Below, piece by piece: positions 1-10,250 of a stretch of 64,000 nt of DNA (position 1 is its first letter; each line of letters begins with the position of its first letter). The DNA comes from Stentor roeselii (taxonomy: Eukaryota; Ciliophora; Heterotrichea; Heterotrichida; Stentoridae): contig RSEH01000043.1 of NCBI GenBank assembly GCA_006503475.1, forward strand, positions 1 through 64,000, written 5' to 3'. Below the pieces are notes generated by a model. That model did no database searches, was not told the origin of the DNA, and saw only the letters and a program-made list of their open reading frames with translations. Made by a program: the position numbers and the translations under genes.

Positions 1-2053
1 AGTTTTTTCAATATTTAATTCTTAGTTTCTGAAATTCAGCATGTCTTGAGTAGTCTTGCATGAAAAGAATGTTTAAACGTAGAAGCTTCTGATAAAAAAA
101 TTCAAGTTTTAATATTCAGAACTTTAATTTTTGTATTTGGGGTTCTGATCATTAAATAAACATAAATACACCATGAAATAATTTTCTTTAACCAAACACA
201 AAAAAAAGTAACTTTTTATTCATAGATTTCTTCTCTTGCAAACTGAATTCGAACCTTTTTCTTTACGATTTGGTACCTAAGATACTTCAAATTCAAAAAA
301 TTTAGACCTTTTGTATTTAATAAGAACTCTAACTCTTCTTAAATGTCTTCTTGTGTTGAAAGCTCGAGGATTATTCAATTGAGTAGAGCTTCATTGTTGC
401 TTTATTGAAATTTTTATAAATTCAAGTATTTTAATAAATAATTTTCACCTTTTTCAAAACTACCTCAAAGACATAAGGTGTCTATCATGCAACGTTCATC
501 TATCCGTTCTTCAAATTGAAGCTCTTATGGATTCTTCCTTCAGAACTACTTTCAAAATGACGAAGTTGTGAAAATCTGCAAAAATTCCTGTTTTTTTTTA
601 GCTTTGCTTATTTCTGTCTAATCTTATTATTGAGAATGGGTACTTAGCACCAAATTCAGATAGTAAAGAAAGATACTTAGGTTGATATTAGTTTTAAATT
701 CATGGAATTTAATACCTAAAAAATATTTCATGGAAAATTCTCAAGAAGAAGATCAGAAAAAGTCACTAAAAACCAGTTCTGAAGACTCACCAGAAAAAGA
801 AATAGCATCATTGATACCAGAAAACGAATCAGAATTCAAAAAATTCAATAAAAACTCAAATTTAACATCCTTTAGTTCCCTACTGAAAAGTGAATCTTCA
901 CTATTCCTAGTATTCTCCATAAACTTCTGCACCACATCCAATACTACATCCTAGTAACTCTGATCCCTTTATACTTCTCCGAAACTCATTCCTATTCAGA
1001 TTTCGAGGCAGGTCTGAAATCATATAGTTATGAAATTATCTTTCAATAGTGAATTTAAACTAATATTCATCTCATCATCTTAGATTACAGATGCAAGGAA
1101 TTTAGAGAAATTTTTAATTTTATATCATGATTTATAATTAGAGATGAAAGCCAGAGAGGAAGAGTGGTTTATTACTTCAATTACCCGATTATTATCACCT
1201 TATCATCTTATAATGATTCCTAATATTATATATGATATAGATACTAAAGAAAATGCAATAGCTTAATATCATAATTATGGAAATTCATTGAATATCAATC
1301 TTTAGAATGCCTAAATTATCTCAGTGCTTCTTGAAAATGATATAACTTTATTTAAGATGACTTTTAGCATCTACACATGAAGTAAACAATTTAATATGAT
1401 TTCTTTTGTGGGTATATTAAGTGAATCTGTGTTCATGAGTAATCAATATTAACTATTTTATGAATTAAATAGTTTTGAAATCCTCTCTGATGTTGGATTT
1501 TATTATATTATTTCAGGTAAAGTTATAATCATTCTCAATAAGAGAAAGTCCTGTAGTAGATTTCTTTTAGTATTATAAAGGCAAGACTGCCTTTAATAAA
1601 TAATTTTACTTATATATAAATACATCAAATGAGGGACTTAAATAATAGATTTTCGACTTAAAGAGACTAACTATTATTGAATCATTCTCAGAGTAAATCC
1701 GGATAACATCATTTATCTAGAAATTCCAAGATTAAAGGAATACTGAATTTAATTTCATAATTATACTACCTTGCATCCCGAGTCATCTTAAATGATTAGG
1801 AATATTTTAAGATTATTATTTCAATATTAAATTAATAGTTTCAAGTACCATCTCAAAAAAAAATCATTCATTTAGAAAAATGTACTAAACCAAATACGAT
1901 AAATTTCCACTAACTAAATCCAAAACAACTAAAATCATTCCTAAACCCAATAAATTCCTTAATCAAATCCCAAAACCCCATAAATCGCAAAATTTTCCAA
2001 AACTCTTTAAAATGTAGAACTTTAAAAATCTAATCCAAACAATATAAAATCAA
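1..2053. other. AT-rich region without a convincing gene
   Basis: Stops occur in every frame at about the density expected for such AT-rich DNA. The longest open stretches are short: a 90-codon frame at 682-954 (+) and a 62-codon frame at 753-941 (-) overlap each other, and neither shows a domain or a 15-nt intron that would extend it. Frames at 1144-1600 (+) and about 290-600 (-) read with some protein-like composition between stops and could be decayed genes, but this is weak. The last 200 bases before 2054 are A/C-rich and G-poor, like other leaders in the window. Confidence 0.6.
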
Positions 2054-4561
2054 ATGACCGAAGGATCAGTTCAAGAAAAGTACAACCATTTCACCCTAGT
2101 TATTTTCATAAACAACCATCAATCCTACGTGCAACTAAAAGACGTTTTAGACTACAACGGTGAAGAGTTGACAATAGATGATATCCAGATCGGTGACCTT
2201 GTCTTATTCCAAAACGAAAAATACTACATTCAAAAGCCAAAACTTTACCCGATAAGCCTAATCGAAGCCCATCCTTACTACAACTACTTCAAAAAAGACT
2301 TCATCTTAGACTTCACCCATTTCCGCAAAATCCAATCAGGCGAAAGATGCCGAGACCTGACAATCGGAATCTCCTTGATCGAGTCTATTGTAATCAACAA
2401 GTCATCATCAACTCTGGAAAAACTGAGAAATATGGGCCTTCCTGATTCTCCAGTGGTAAAAATTGCTGAATATCTTAAAAGCAACATGGAAGCGAATTGC
2501 AAAATTGATCAAATTTTGATGAAAATCGAGAGCAAACTACTTTTAATTGAAATTTTTGCAAGTGAGTTGAGGATGATGTATGGAGAAGATGATTTATTTA
2601 CTCAGCTGGACATTTGTCTTTGCAGGTTTAATAGTAACTTGGAGTACGTCGGAGGAAACAATCAGTATTTTGAGAATCGAATCGATTTGCTATGCACAAA
2701 TCAAAATAATTACTGGATTTTATATAAAAAAGACTTCTTTTTCGCCCTTCCTAACAAAAATCTGGAATTTCTTCTGAAAATCGACCCAAGGCCTTCGAAG
2801 GAACTAAAAAAAAAAATGATTGATGAAAAAACTGAAGAAATTGAAAATTTAATTTTAAAGGTTGTTGAAAAAGCAGTAAATTTTGGAGTTTTTGAAACAG
2901 TTCACAAAGCAACTGATGATTACTTCAAGTATGATGAAACAATTAATTCTAGAAAATTTCATGAAACTGTTCGAAAAATTGAATGTTTTTGTTGTCGTGC
3001 AATAATAAAAGACGATGAAGTCAAACTGCCTTGCGGTCACAAGTTTCGTTTGAATTGTTTCGTGCAGCGAGTTTTAAACCTGACTAACCAAAAAGTCGTT
3101 TTACTAGAAGAAGAAAAAGCCAGTCTTCAACCTTTGGCCTGCATTTGTAACGAGCCGATTCCTGAAGAAATTTTAAAAAAAAACATCTCTAACTACTCAA
3201 AATACTTGAAAGACTCCGAAGCGCGAATTCGAATAAACTGCAAAAAATGTGGATATCGACTAGAAAAAAAAGCATTTCTCACAAAATGCATGGACTACTG
3301 CATCACCTGTCAAATCCTAATCATGAGACTCGGTTATTTCGAGACTTGCTACTATTGCAAAGAGAAAATCACAGCGCAAGAGATGAGTGCTTTGAGTAAT
3401 GTGAAAATTAAATGTGATAAATGCAATAGTAACCTTCCTAGTCTTCAGGCATTTCCTTATCTTATCTGTGAGCATAACTTTTGCTTTAAATGTGCCAAGT
3501 CCTGCTTGATCAATGAAAATAAATGGAACTGTACAAAAGGCTGCAAACAAGAAATTGATATTGACCAGGCGTATTGGTATTTAAAGGGCCAGTGCATCAA
3601 TTGCAAAAAGGAATTTTTCAAGTATGAAGATTTTTTCATGTATAAAAACTGCAATTGTCTCACTTGCAAGGACTGCATGATTCAATCAAAAGAAAACAAA
3701 TGTGAAATATGCAAGATTCCTTATTCTGGGTATATTCAGTACTTACTTCAAGAATTTAAAGACCTGAAAGCAAAAAGAATGAGAGATTGTCCTGTTTGTG
3801 GAGAAAAAAAAGACATCGATGATATGATCATGTTTCAAAACTGTGCACATTTTATTTGTCCTGATTGCATGAAAGGAACTGCAAAGGCTGCATATGAAAA
3901 TTCAGAAATTATCAAAATTTTTAAATGTTTCGATCCTGAATGTAACGCTGCCATCTCAGAAGAACAACTAGAAGAGTTTTTCTCTTTGCATAAAAAAAAC
4001 CTGCTTGAAAGTACTGAAGAAAATAACTACTGGGACAAGGTTAACTACTTGAAAATCAAACAGGACATCAAACTTTCCAAATGTCCCAAATGTCCTGCTG
4101 AGTTTTTGACTGGAAAAGCAAGACGTGTGATTTGCTTTAGTTGTGGATATAATTATTGTACTAAGTGCTTTGAGGACTTTCATCCACCTGATGATAGTTG
4201 TCAGTCGACGTTTATTAAGAGAAGGATTGCTGAGATTGAAACAATGTATCCTAATGAACCGATTTCACAGTGCCCTGAGTGCAAAAGTCCTTTTTTGAAA
4301 GATGATCATTGCAATCATGTGACGTGTAAGGACTGCAAGATTGACTTTTGTTTTGTTTGCTCTGCTATTAGAAGTCCTATCTTGGCTCATGGAAATCATT
4401 ATCATCGGCCTCAATGTACTGACTATGGAGCTCTTCCGAAAGGTGAAGTTGATAAAGTTAGTGATAAATGCACTCAGTGTGTCAAAGTGAATGGGATATG
4501 TCCAAGGCCGGCTAATTTAGCTGTTAGAGGAAGATATGCGGATGGGGAGACTGGATATTAA
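2054..4561 (+). CDS. RBR-type E3 ubiquitin ligase with extra Cys-rich clusters
   Basis: An 835-residue protein predicted to transfer ubiquitin through a RING1-IBR-RING2 module. RING1 starts near residue 579 (CPVCGEKKD, then CAHFICPDC), the IBR follows (CPKCPAEF, CFSCGYNYCTKC), and RING2 starts near residue 739 (CPECKSPF) with the DDHCNH segment near residue 752. In RBR ligases of the parkin/HHARI type the cysteine at that spot carries the ubiquitin thioester, and it is present here. Upstream, from about residue 310, lie further Cys/His clusters (CFCCRAI...CGHKF and several CxxC pairs up to residue 570), so the protein has more zinc-binding units than a minimal RBR. The N-terminal 300 residues have no recognised domain. 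The ATG follows an A-rich leader and the frame is uninterrupted. The RBR call is firm; substrate and pathway are unknown. Confidence 0.88.
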   Translation: MTEGSVQEKYNHFTLVIFINNHQSYVQLKDVLDYNGEELTIDDIQIGDLVLFQNEKYYIQKPKLYPISLIEAHPYYNYFKKDFILDFTHFRKIQSGERCRDLTIGISLIESIVINKSSSTLEKLRNMGLPDSPVVKIAEYLKSNMEANCKIDQILMKIESKLLLIEIFASELRMMYGEDDLFTQLDICLCRFNSNLEYVGGNNQYFENRIDLLCTNQNNYWILYKKDFFFALPNKNLEFLLKIDPRPSKELKKKMIDEKTEEIENLILKVVEKAVNFGVFETVHKATDDYFKYDETINSRKFHETVRKIECFCCRAIIKDDEVKLPCGHKFRLNCFVQRVLNLTNQKVVLLEEEKASLQPLACICNEPIPEEILKKNISNYSKYLKDSEARIRINCKKCGYRLEKKAFLTKCMDYCITCQILIMRLGYFETCYYCKEKITAQEMSALSNVKIKCDKCNSNLPSLQAFPYLICEHNFCFKCAKSCLINENKWNCTKGCKQEIDIDQAYWYLKGQCINCKKEFFKYEDFFMYKNCNCLTCKDCMIQSKENKCEICKIPYSGYIQYLLQEFKDLKAKRMRDCPVCGEKKDIDDMIMFQNCAHFICPDCMKGTAKAAYENSEIIKIFKCFDPECNAAISEEQLEEFFSLHKKNLLESTEENNYWDKVNYLKIKQDIKLSKCPKCPAEFLTGKARRVICFSCGYNYCTKCFEDFHPPDDSCQSTFIKRRIAEIETMYPNEPISQCPECKSPFLKDDHCNHVTCKDCKIDFCFVCSAIRSPILAHGNHYHRPQCTDYGALPKGEVDKVSDKCTQCVKVNGICPRPANLAVRGRYADGETGY

Positions 4562-5132
4562 GATAGTTAATATTTTTATGAATCTTTAAGGGATTATCAG
4601 TTTAATTTACTTGTAGATTTTTTGTTATCTTGGAATAGCAAGAGAGATTTAAGATGGTTTGGAATGATAATTATATGCAAGTCTCTTATATTATTTAAAG
4701 ATGATTTTTTATTTACTGAAAGATTTACTATAATTTATACTCTAAGGATTTCTAGACTATTCACATAGTCACCATGTCTTTCAATAAAATTACTGTAAAA
4801 CATTAACAAAGGAATCTAAAAGGCTTGACAAAGGGAAAATTTTTAGAAACTTTCTAATGAAAGTTCTAAAATCCTTCCAATTAGCTCTTTTTCGGACTTT
4901 TGGTCGAGTTTCTTAAAATTTTAACGACCCGGTTTTTATGCAATTTACTTTTTTTAGAGCCTGGCCATTTTGGGTATTCGAAGTGGTCAGATGTAAATCT
5001 CTTCCAACACTCAGCCCCCCCGCAGTCTAAAAATCAACAAAATCCATTTCCCAACAATCCAAAAATCCCATCCAATTCCAATATTCATCAATCAAATAAA
5101 CTTTAAAAGTCAAAACTAGTAAAAATTTAAAT
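4562..5132. other. Intergenic spacer between tandem + genes
   Basis: About 570 bases with no credible gene. A 68-codon frame at 4900-5106 is low-complexity and lacks any domain. The final 150 bases are rich in A and C and poor in G on the + strand, the composition seen upstream of other starts here, so they probably hold the promoter and leader of the gene at 5133. Confidence 0.6.
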
Positions 5133-6959
5133 ATGAAGGTCTATTATGCACCAAGAATTATGCAAGCACTGGTAATCGTCACTCAGCAAATCGGTAAAGA
5201 AGCTTCAAAAATGCACTTAGAAGACATGGACAGTCTTTTCCTGCGTCATTCAGAGCAACTCAAGTCATCCTACGAAAGAGGCCAAAGAGACATCCTATCA
5301 ACCTTATCCTGCCAATTAACAAAGACGTTTTCAGTAGCTTTCCCTTCAGACAGCGCTGAAAATTTGATGGAAACCCTAAAAAACGTGCTTTCAAATAAAG
5401 AAGACTTCTTTTTAATTAAAAACGTCGAATGTAGCCTAACCGACCTTTATCGACTTTCCAAAGACACTGAAAAAATCATTGCTTTTGTCGAGCAAGGACT
5501 GAGCTTTGAAGGCAGGGTCAAGTTGAAAAGGCTTAAAATCAATGTGAAAGTCGTAAAAGACGTCCCTTTAGATGCTCAAAAGGATTTTTTGCAGCAGATG
5601 TTCAGTGATTTCTTTGGAACCGCTGCCAATTCAAGGGTCGTGAATTATATTTCGGCATTGCAGGAAGAACTTAAGGAAGTTAAAAATCCGAAAAAGTTTG
5701 AAGTCAACTTTTTGGATGATAAGGATTTGGATCGAGGCAATTTGTTTCAACAGTTTGATGATGTCATGGCTTTTGGGTGTAAGTCTTCTATGAATACTCA
5801 GGAGATAATTGAACTTAGATTTCAGAAACAACAGAGGAGGCTCTTGAAGGAAAAGGAATGGGAAAAACATCAGATTTATCTGTTGAAAGAGCAAGTCAAA
5901 AACAAAAAAAAGCGAGTAAAAGCAAAGCAACTCGAGCAACTCGAAATGGAAAAGCACTTAAAACGAAAAAACCTAGACATCGAAAAAGAACGACAAGAGC
6001 TAGACCGTTTAAAATCCAACTACTACCGAGAAAAACAAAGAATCCAAGCAAGTCACGAGAGCAAATCCCGTAAAATCAGCGAAGTAATCGCCGAGCTAGC
6101 CTCAACCCTCGACCAAACCGACACATACGGCAAGATCTCGCCAATAACCGAGACCGACGCCTTATCCGACATTTCTTACATAAGCGACTGCGACGTGTCA
6201 TTCGACAACTCTTCAATAAACGAAGTCGACGTTTGTACCTTACAAAAGCGAATATCAGAACTTGAAACTCTCTACAAAGCTGAAACTTTCCCCGACCGCC
6301 AAGAAAAGATACGAAAAGACCTGGATTCACTGAAAAATTACTTGATTAACTTAAGGTCTTCAGCTGCTTTAAAGAATTGCTCAGGCTCTGTGAGACGATT
6401 GAACTCTTTCAAGAATCTCAATGAAAATTGCTTTAAAAGTCCTGTTACTAGTAATCTTACGTCGCCTAAAGCGAGATGTTCTTTAAATTTAAGTCAAAGG
6501 TCGGCTTATAAGTCAACTACAACCACTCCGAAGTCAGGGTCTTTTAACTTCAGGTTTGATGAAATCGCGCCGAAGGAAAAAAATGATGAGGACTATGAAT
6601 TGAAAAAATTTTTAAGGGTTCAGGAAGTTAGATTGAAGGAAAAGGAAGAAAGGGTTGAAAGTGAAAGACTTGGGATTATTGAAAGTTTGAAAAAAATGCC
6701 GAATGCTAATCAGGTTATACCTTTTTTACAGAAGGAATTCATGGAATTTAAAAGGAAAAATCAGGAACTTGAGAAAAAAATTAGAGATTTTGATCAGAAG
6801 GAAATTCAGATTGGAACTAAGGAAAGTTTAATTAGGAAAATGGAGAAGGACTTGGAAGTTAGAAGTAGGGAGGTTTTGGAGAATAAGGGAAGACTTGATG
6901 AGGAAAAGGCTGGAATTATTCAGACACTTGGAAAGTTGAAGGAAGAGTTTGAGAGGTAA
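5133..6959 (+). CDS. Coiled-coil protein, function unknown
   Basis: A 608-residue protein. The first 230 residues look globular and mostly helical with no recognised domain. Residues about 230-330 form a very basic coiled coil rich in K, E, Q and L (for example KEKEWEKHQIYLLKEQ). An acidic Ser/Asp-rich linker follows (around SDISYISDCDVSFDNSS), then a Ser/Lys region, and a second long coiled coil runs from about residue 490 to the end. This layout fits a cytoskeletal or ciliary scaffold, but that is inference. The ATG sits in an A-rich context (aaatATG). The stop TAA is followed by three imperfect 55-bp repeats and then a convergent gene. Codon use matches neighbouring real genes. Confidence 0.85.
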   Translation: MKVYYAPRIMQALVIVTQQIGKEASKMHLEDMDSLFLRHSEQLKSSYERGQRDILSTLSCQLTKTFSVAFPSDSAENLMETLKNVLSNKEDFFLIKNVECSLTDLYRLSKDTEKIIAFVEQGLSFEGRVKLKRLKINVKVVKDVPLDAQKDFLQQMFSDFFGTAANSRVVNYISALQEELKEVKNPKKFEVNFLDDKDLDRGNLFQQFDDVMAFGCKSSMNTQEIIELRFQKQQRRLLKEKEWEKHQIYLLKEQVKNKKKRVKAKQLEQLEMEKHLKRKNLDIEKERQELDRLKSNYYREKQRIQASHESKSRKISEVIAELASTLDQTDTYGKISPITETDALSDISYISDCDVSFDNSSINEVDVCTLQKRISELETLYKAETFPDRQEKIRKDLDSLKNYLINLRSSAALKNCSGSVRRLNSFKNLNENCFKSPVTSNLTSPKARCSLNLSQRSAYKSTTTTPKSGSFNFRFDEIAPKEKNDEDYELKKFLRVQEVRLKEKEERVESERLGIIESLKKMPNANQVIPFLQKEFMEFKRKNQELEKKIRDFDQKEIQIGTKESLIRKMEKDLEVRSREVLENKGRLDEEKAGIIQTLGKLKEEFER

Positions 6960-7034
6960 GTGATAAATATTTGGTTAGTTTTAAGTGATGGTGATGAAAG
7001 GTTAGAGATGTTAATAGTCATCAGTTATTTTAAT

Positions 7035-7180
7035 GAGAAAGATGATAAAGTGCAATATTCATGAACTATATCAATAGTTATTTATTATTAGAAAGATGAT
7101 AAAGTGCAATATTCATGAACTAGACATCAAGAATTATTTATCATGAGAAAGATGATAAAGTTCGATATTCATAAATTTTT
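7035..7180. repeat. Three imperfect tandem repeats of about 55 bp
   Basis: A core reading gaaagatgataaagtgcaat recurs at 7037 and 7091 and, slightly changed, at 7147, giving periods of 54 and 56 bases. Each core is followed by a diverged AT-rich segment ending near tatttat. The repeats fill most of the spacer between two convergent genes (stops at 6959 and 7251), so they lie in both 3' regions. Confidence 0.85.
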
Positions 7181-7250
7181 CATCTAAGAGACTTTATAAT
7201 TCACACATCAACTAATACTAATCCTAATCTTCATCAATATCAAATAGAAA

Positions 7251-8249
7251 TTAACTAATACTCAATATAAACTCTTGACAATTCTCCGGTTTATGATTTT
7301 TTCCACAAAACGAGCAACACCCAGTACAATTTCTTGAAGGTTTTTTCGTATCCTTATTAACCTTCTTACATTTATTCAATCGAGGACAGCTACACTCTGA
7401 AGGAGTATCAATTTCCTGGTTCAAATACTGATACCTGATAAAATTTTTCACCTGTCGTGCGATTTCAAATCCATTATGTTGATTATCATGAATGACTTTC
7501 AAGTCCTCAAAGCAAAAATGTTGATTAAACAACTGACAATCAACAAGTTTAGATTCATACAAGACCTGGTCGATTCCATATTCAACAAGCGAGTTTTCAA
7601 GGCAATTTTTATGCAAGTTACATCCACATAGGCTCAGATGAAAGACTGGGAATAAATTAATCTCTCCACAATAATTGCACCTGACCAGTTTTTGACTCAG
7701 TTGAATTTTTTTCGACTTTCTGTCATCAACGATTCTTTGAGTTTCCTCGTCAAATTCCGATTTTTCATGTAAATCAACATCAACTATCTCGAAGTAGTTG
7801 TTTTCTGAGAACCTGTTGTTGATTGTTTTGATTGTTTCACAGAAAAAATTGAAGTTGAAGTAAGTGTTTTCGTTATAAGCGACTTTTATCAGGTCTTTGA
7901 ATTCTTTTAGGCTGTCTTGATGCATTTCGAGGTGATTTGAACCGTTTGGAGAGAGACTTTTGCGACTTGCTTCGTAGTAAGTAAGGATTAACTCGCAGAG
8001 TGGCTTCATTTTCACGAATTCTGAAACGTTTATGATGTTGTTTTGGTAGATTTCGAGACCTACGATTGTGATTATTAATTGGTCATTGAACTTTGAAAGT
8101 TTTATATTTTCTGGAGCTACGTTGAAGGCTTGGATGTGTTTTTCAGACATTTCTTCGATGATTACTGAAAGGATTCTGCAAAAGTCTTTCTGGCTGAGAA
8201 TAGGAAAGGAATATTCGGGACTGCTGAATAGATATTCGTCTAGATACAT
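7251..8249 (-). CDS. Cys-rich RING-like protein with possible kinase-like remnant
   Basis: A 332-residue protein. The C-terminal third has paired cysteines in a zinc-finger-like order: RCNYCGE, then CGCNLHKNC, and at the end a cluster CSCPRLNKC...CTGCCSFCGKNH...C. This resembles a partial RING or IBR array, but no complete canonical RBR can be laid out. In the N-terminal part, the segment FNVAPENIKLS followed 13 residues later by IVGLEI is reminiscent of a protein-kinase catalytic loop and DFG segment that has lost its key residues; this is only a resemblance. It is convergent with the coiled-coil gene at 5133 and divergent from the pseudokinase at 8763. A ubiquitin-pathway role is possible but unproven. 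Confidence 0.75.
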   Translation of the reverse strand: MYLDEYLFSSPEYSFPILSQKDFCRILSVIIEEMSEKHIQAFNVAPENIKLSKFNDQLIITIVGLEIYQNNIINVSEFVKMKPLCELILTYYEASRKSLSPNGSNHLEMHQDSLKEFKDLIKVAYNENTYFNFNFFCETIKTINNRFSENNYFEIVDVDLHEKSEFDEETQRIVDDRKSKKIQLSQKLVRCNYCGEINLFPVFHLSLCGCNLHKNCLENSLVEYGIDQVLYESKLVDCQLFNQHFCFEDLKVIHDNQHNGFEIARQVKNFIRYQYLNQEIDTPSECSCPRLNKCKKVNKDTKKPSRNCTGCCSFCGKNHKPENCQEFILSIS

Positions 8250-8762
8250 GTTTATTTAGGAATTTTAGTTATTTGGAAGATTTTTATCTTGAGATGTTTT
8301 CATTCTTCGGTTAAAAGTTCAGAAAAATAGTTGTTTTGCAAAACTCTGAAAATTAAGAACTTGTTAGAAATTGAGTAGTTTTAAGTAAACTACTTGAAAA
8401 TCGTCTCATCATAGTCAGACCCCTCAAACATTCTTTTCTAAAGAAATCACTAATCCACTCTTCATCTTAAAGAAAAGTTTTACTTTTGATAATTCAAGAT
8501 TCAAATATTTATCTATTTTTCATAAGTCTTAAAATTAAATTCTTGATTCAAAGCCTTCAAACAATCCTCTACTCAAAATCACCTAAATCCAACTCCAAAC
8601 CCAACACCCAAAAAATCCTAAAAACACCAAATTCCTTAATCTAAAAAACCCAAACCATTCTAAAAATTCCCAAAAAAAATAATCTCCACTCAACACTCAA
8701 CAAAAATTTAAATTTTTCACAATTCAAAAACTGTTTAAAATGAATATAATCCAATAATCATA
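8250..8762. promoter_or_regulatory. Divergent intergenic region
   Basis: About 510 bases between a - gene starting at 8249 and a + gene starting at 8763. No ORF or RNA gene is seen. The half next to the + gene (about 8560-8750) is A/C-rich with almost no G (runs such as cccaacacccaaaaaatcc), matching the leader composition of other + genes, so it probably carries promoter and 5' leader sequence for the pseudokinase genes. Confidence 0.55.
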
Positions 8763-10202
8763 ATGGGCTGTCAAAACACGACTCCTCTCTCAAGACCGAT
8801 ATCTCACCCGACAAGCCAGCCAGTGATAAGCGAGAAGCCGCATGTTCCATTCACCCGAAGCAAGACGAACCGTCAAATAAAATCCGAGATGGGTTCGATA
8901 ATGGACCACTTCAAGGTGTTAAAAGCAATCGGAACAAACCGTTTAGGAACTACTCTTTACGCGAAAGACATCCACACAGGTACCTTCCGAGCGATTCGCG
9001 AGGTAAACAAGTCGCTTTTGCGAGAAGAACATGAGACTTACAATGAAATTGAAATTCTGAAAGACTTCGACCATCCGAACATTATAAAGTCTTATCAAAC
9101 AATAGAGACTTCGATAAACTATTACGTTGTTTTTGAGTACTTGAATGGAGGCAACTTGAAATCGAAAGTAAAAAGAAATGGAAATGAGGTGACTTTATCG
9201 AAGCATATTCATGAAGTGATAAGTGCTTTGAATTACATGCATATTCAAAAAGTTGTTCATTGCAACTTGAACCCGGACAATATCTTGTTTTCAGTCGATC
9301 AAGAAGAATGCTTGGCGAAAATCGTCGGGTTTAACTACTCTCAAAGACTTGAAGACTTACACCCGATAGATATGAAAAATTTGGCTTATTTTTACGTTTC
9401 TCCTGAAATGCTGAAAAAGTCATTCAATGAAAAAACTGATCTTTGGAGTTTAGGGGTTATTGTCTATGAGTTACTTGTGGGTAAACCGCCTTATGTTTCT
9501 AAAGACAAACATGATATCGTCAAAGAGATTTATAGAGGAGAAGTCGACTTGGCCAACCCGAACTTCACCAACTTGTCATTCAATGCTCAGGACTTCATCA
9601 AAAAACTACTCAACCCGAATCAAGAAGAGCGAATGTCAGCGAAAGAAGCCCTGGCCCACCCTTGGCTGTCTTTAAGTGCAAAGGAATACATTTTGAACTA
9701 CGAAGCGATGATGAAACTTAGAAATTTTAAGGTATGAGTCACGCAGATTAAGTCAAATATCACGAGAGAGTTCTTAAAACTCATTAATTCAAGTATCGAT
9801 ATTAAAGACCATGAAATCATCTCTGTTTTCAAGAATTTGGATACGGACTGTGACGGGTTTATTACTAAAGATGAAGTCGTTGAAACTTTTAGAATGGTTG
9901 GAATTGACGCTAGCAATGAAATCAATGCGATTATGAATAATGTTGATATTGATGGAAGTGGAGAACTTGACTTTACTGAAATTAAAATCGCACTTACTGA
10001 TTGGGAAGTTGAAATCTCTGAAGAACTACTGAAAAATGTACTCAGGGCTGAAGGTGAAGATGTGCAGGTCAGTGAATTGAGACATATTTTTGAAGAGATC
10101 CTTCCGCATGAATGGAATGATTTCAGTAAAAAGGTGAAGGTGCAAGAAGGTAAAGCTTTGATCAAAAATCTGAAAGAGTACCTCTTAAATAACTTAGAAT
10201 AG
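8763..10202 (+). CDS. CDPK-like EF-hand pseudokinase, copy 1 (two exons)
   Basis: Exons 8763-9731 and 9747-10202 join across a 15-nt intron to give 474 residues. The start MGC fits N-myristoylation with a palmitoylatable cysteine, so membrane attachment is likely. Residues about 50-301 form a CDPK/CaMK-type kinase fold: the gatekeeper region, SPE motif (213-215), DLWSLG helix and C-lobe are intact. The catalytic residues are not. The VAIK lysine is Arg79; the HRD loop reads HCNLNPDN (166-173), with Asn168 for the catalytic Asp; DFG reads GFN (189-191). The glycine loop is reduced to GTNRLG. After the intron come two canonical EF-hands, 355-366 (DTDCDGFITKDE) and 390-401 (DIDGSGELDFTE), then a region where EF3-EF4 would lie but calcium ligands are missing. 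It is therefore probably a Ca2+-binding scaffold or regulator rather than an active kinase. Copy 2 starts 48 bp downstream. Confidence 0.93.
9732..9746 (+). other. 15-nt intron in pseudokinase copy 1
   Basis: gtatgagtcacgcag, phase 0, between kinase and EF-hand halves. Retention would add an in-frame TGA. A is at position 10 and C before the final AG. Copy 2 has an intron at the same codon boundary (after NFK). Confidence 0.95.
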
Positions 10203-10250
10203 CTTTCATAATTCAGAATGGTGAACAGTCAATTTCTTTAAATTACATAA

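Noticed and set aside
682-954. 90-codon + frame and overlapping 62-codon - frame as small genes
   Set aside because: Low-complexity, mutually overlapping, no domain, no extending intron, and background stop density around them.
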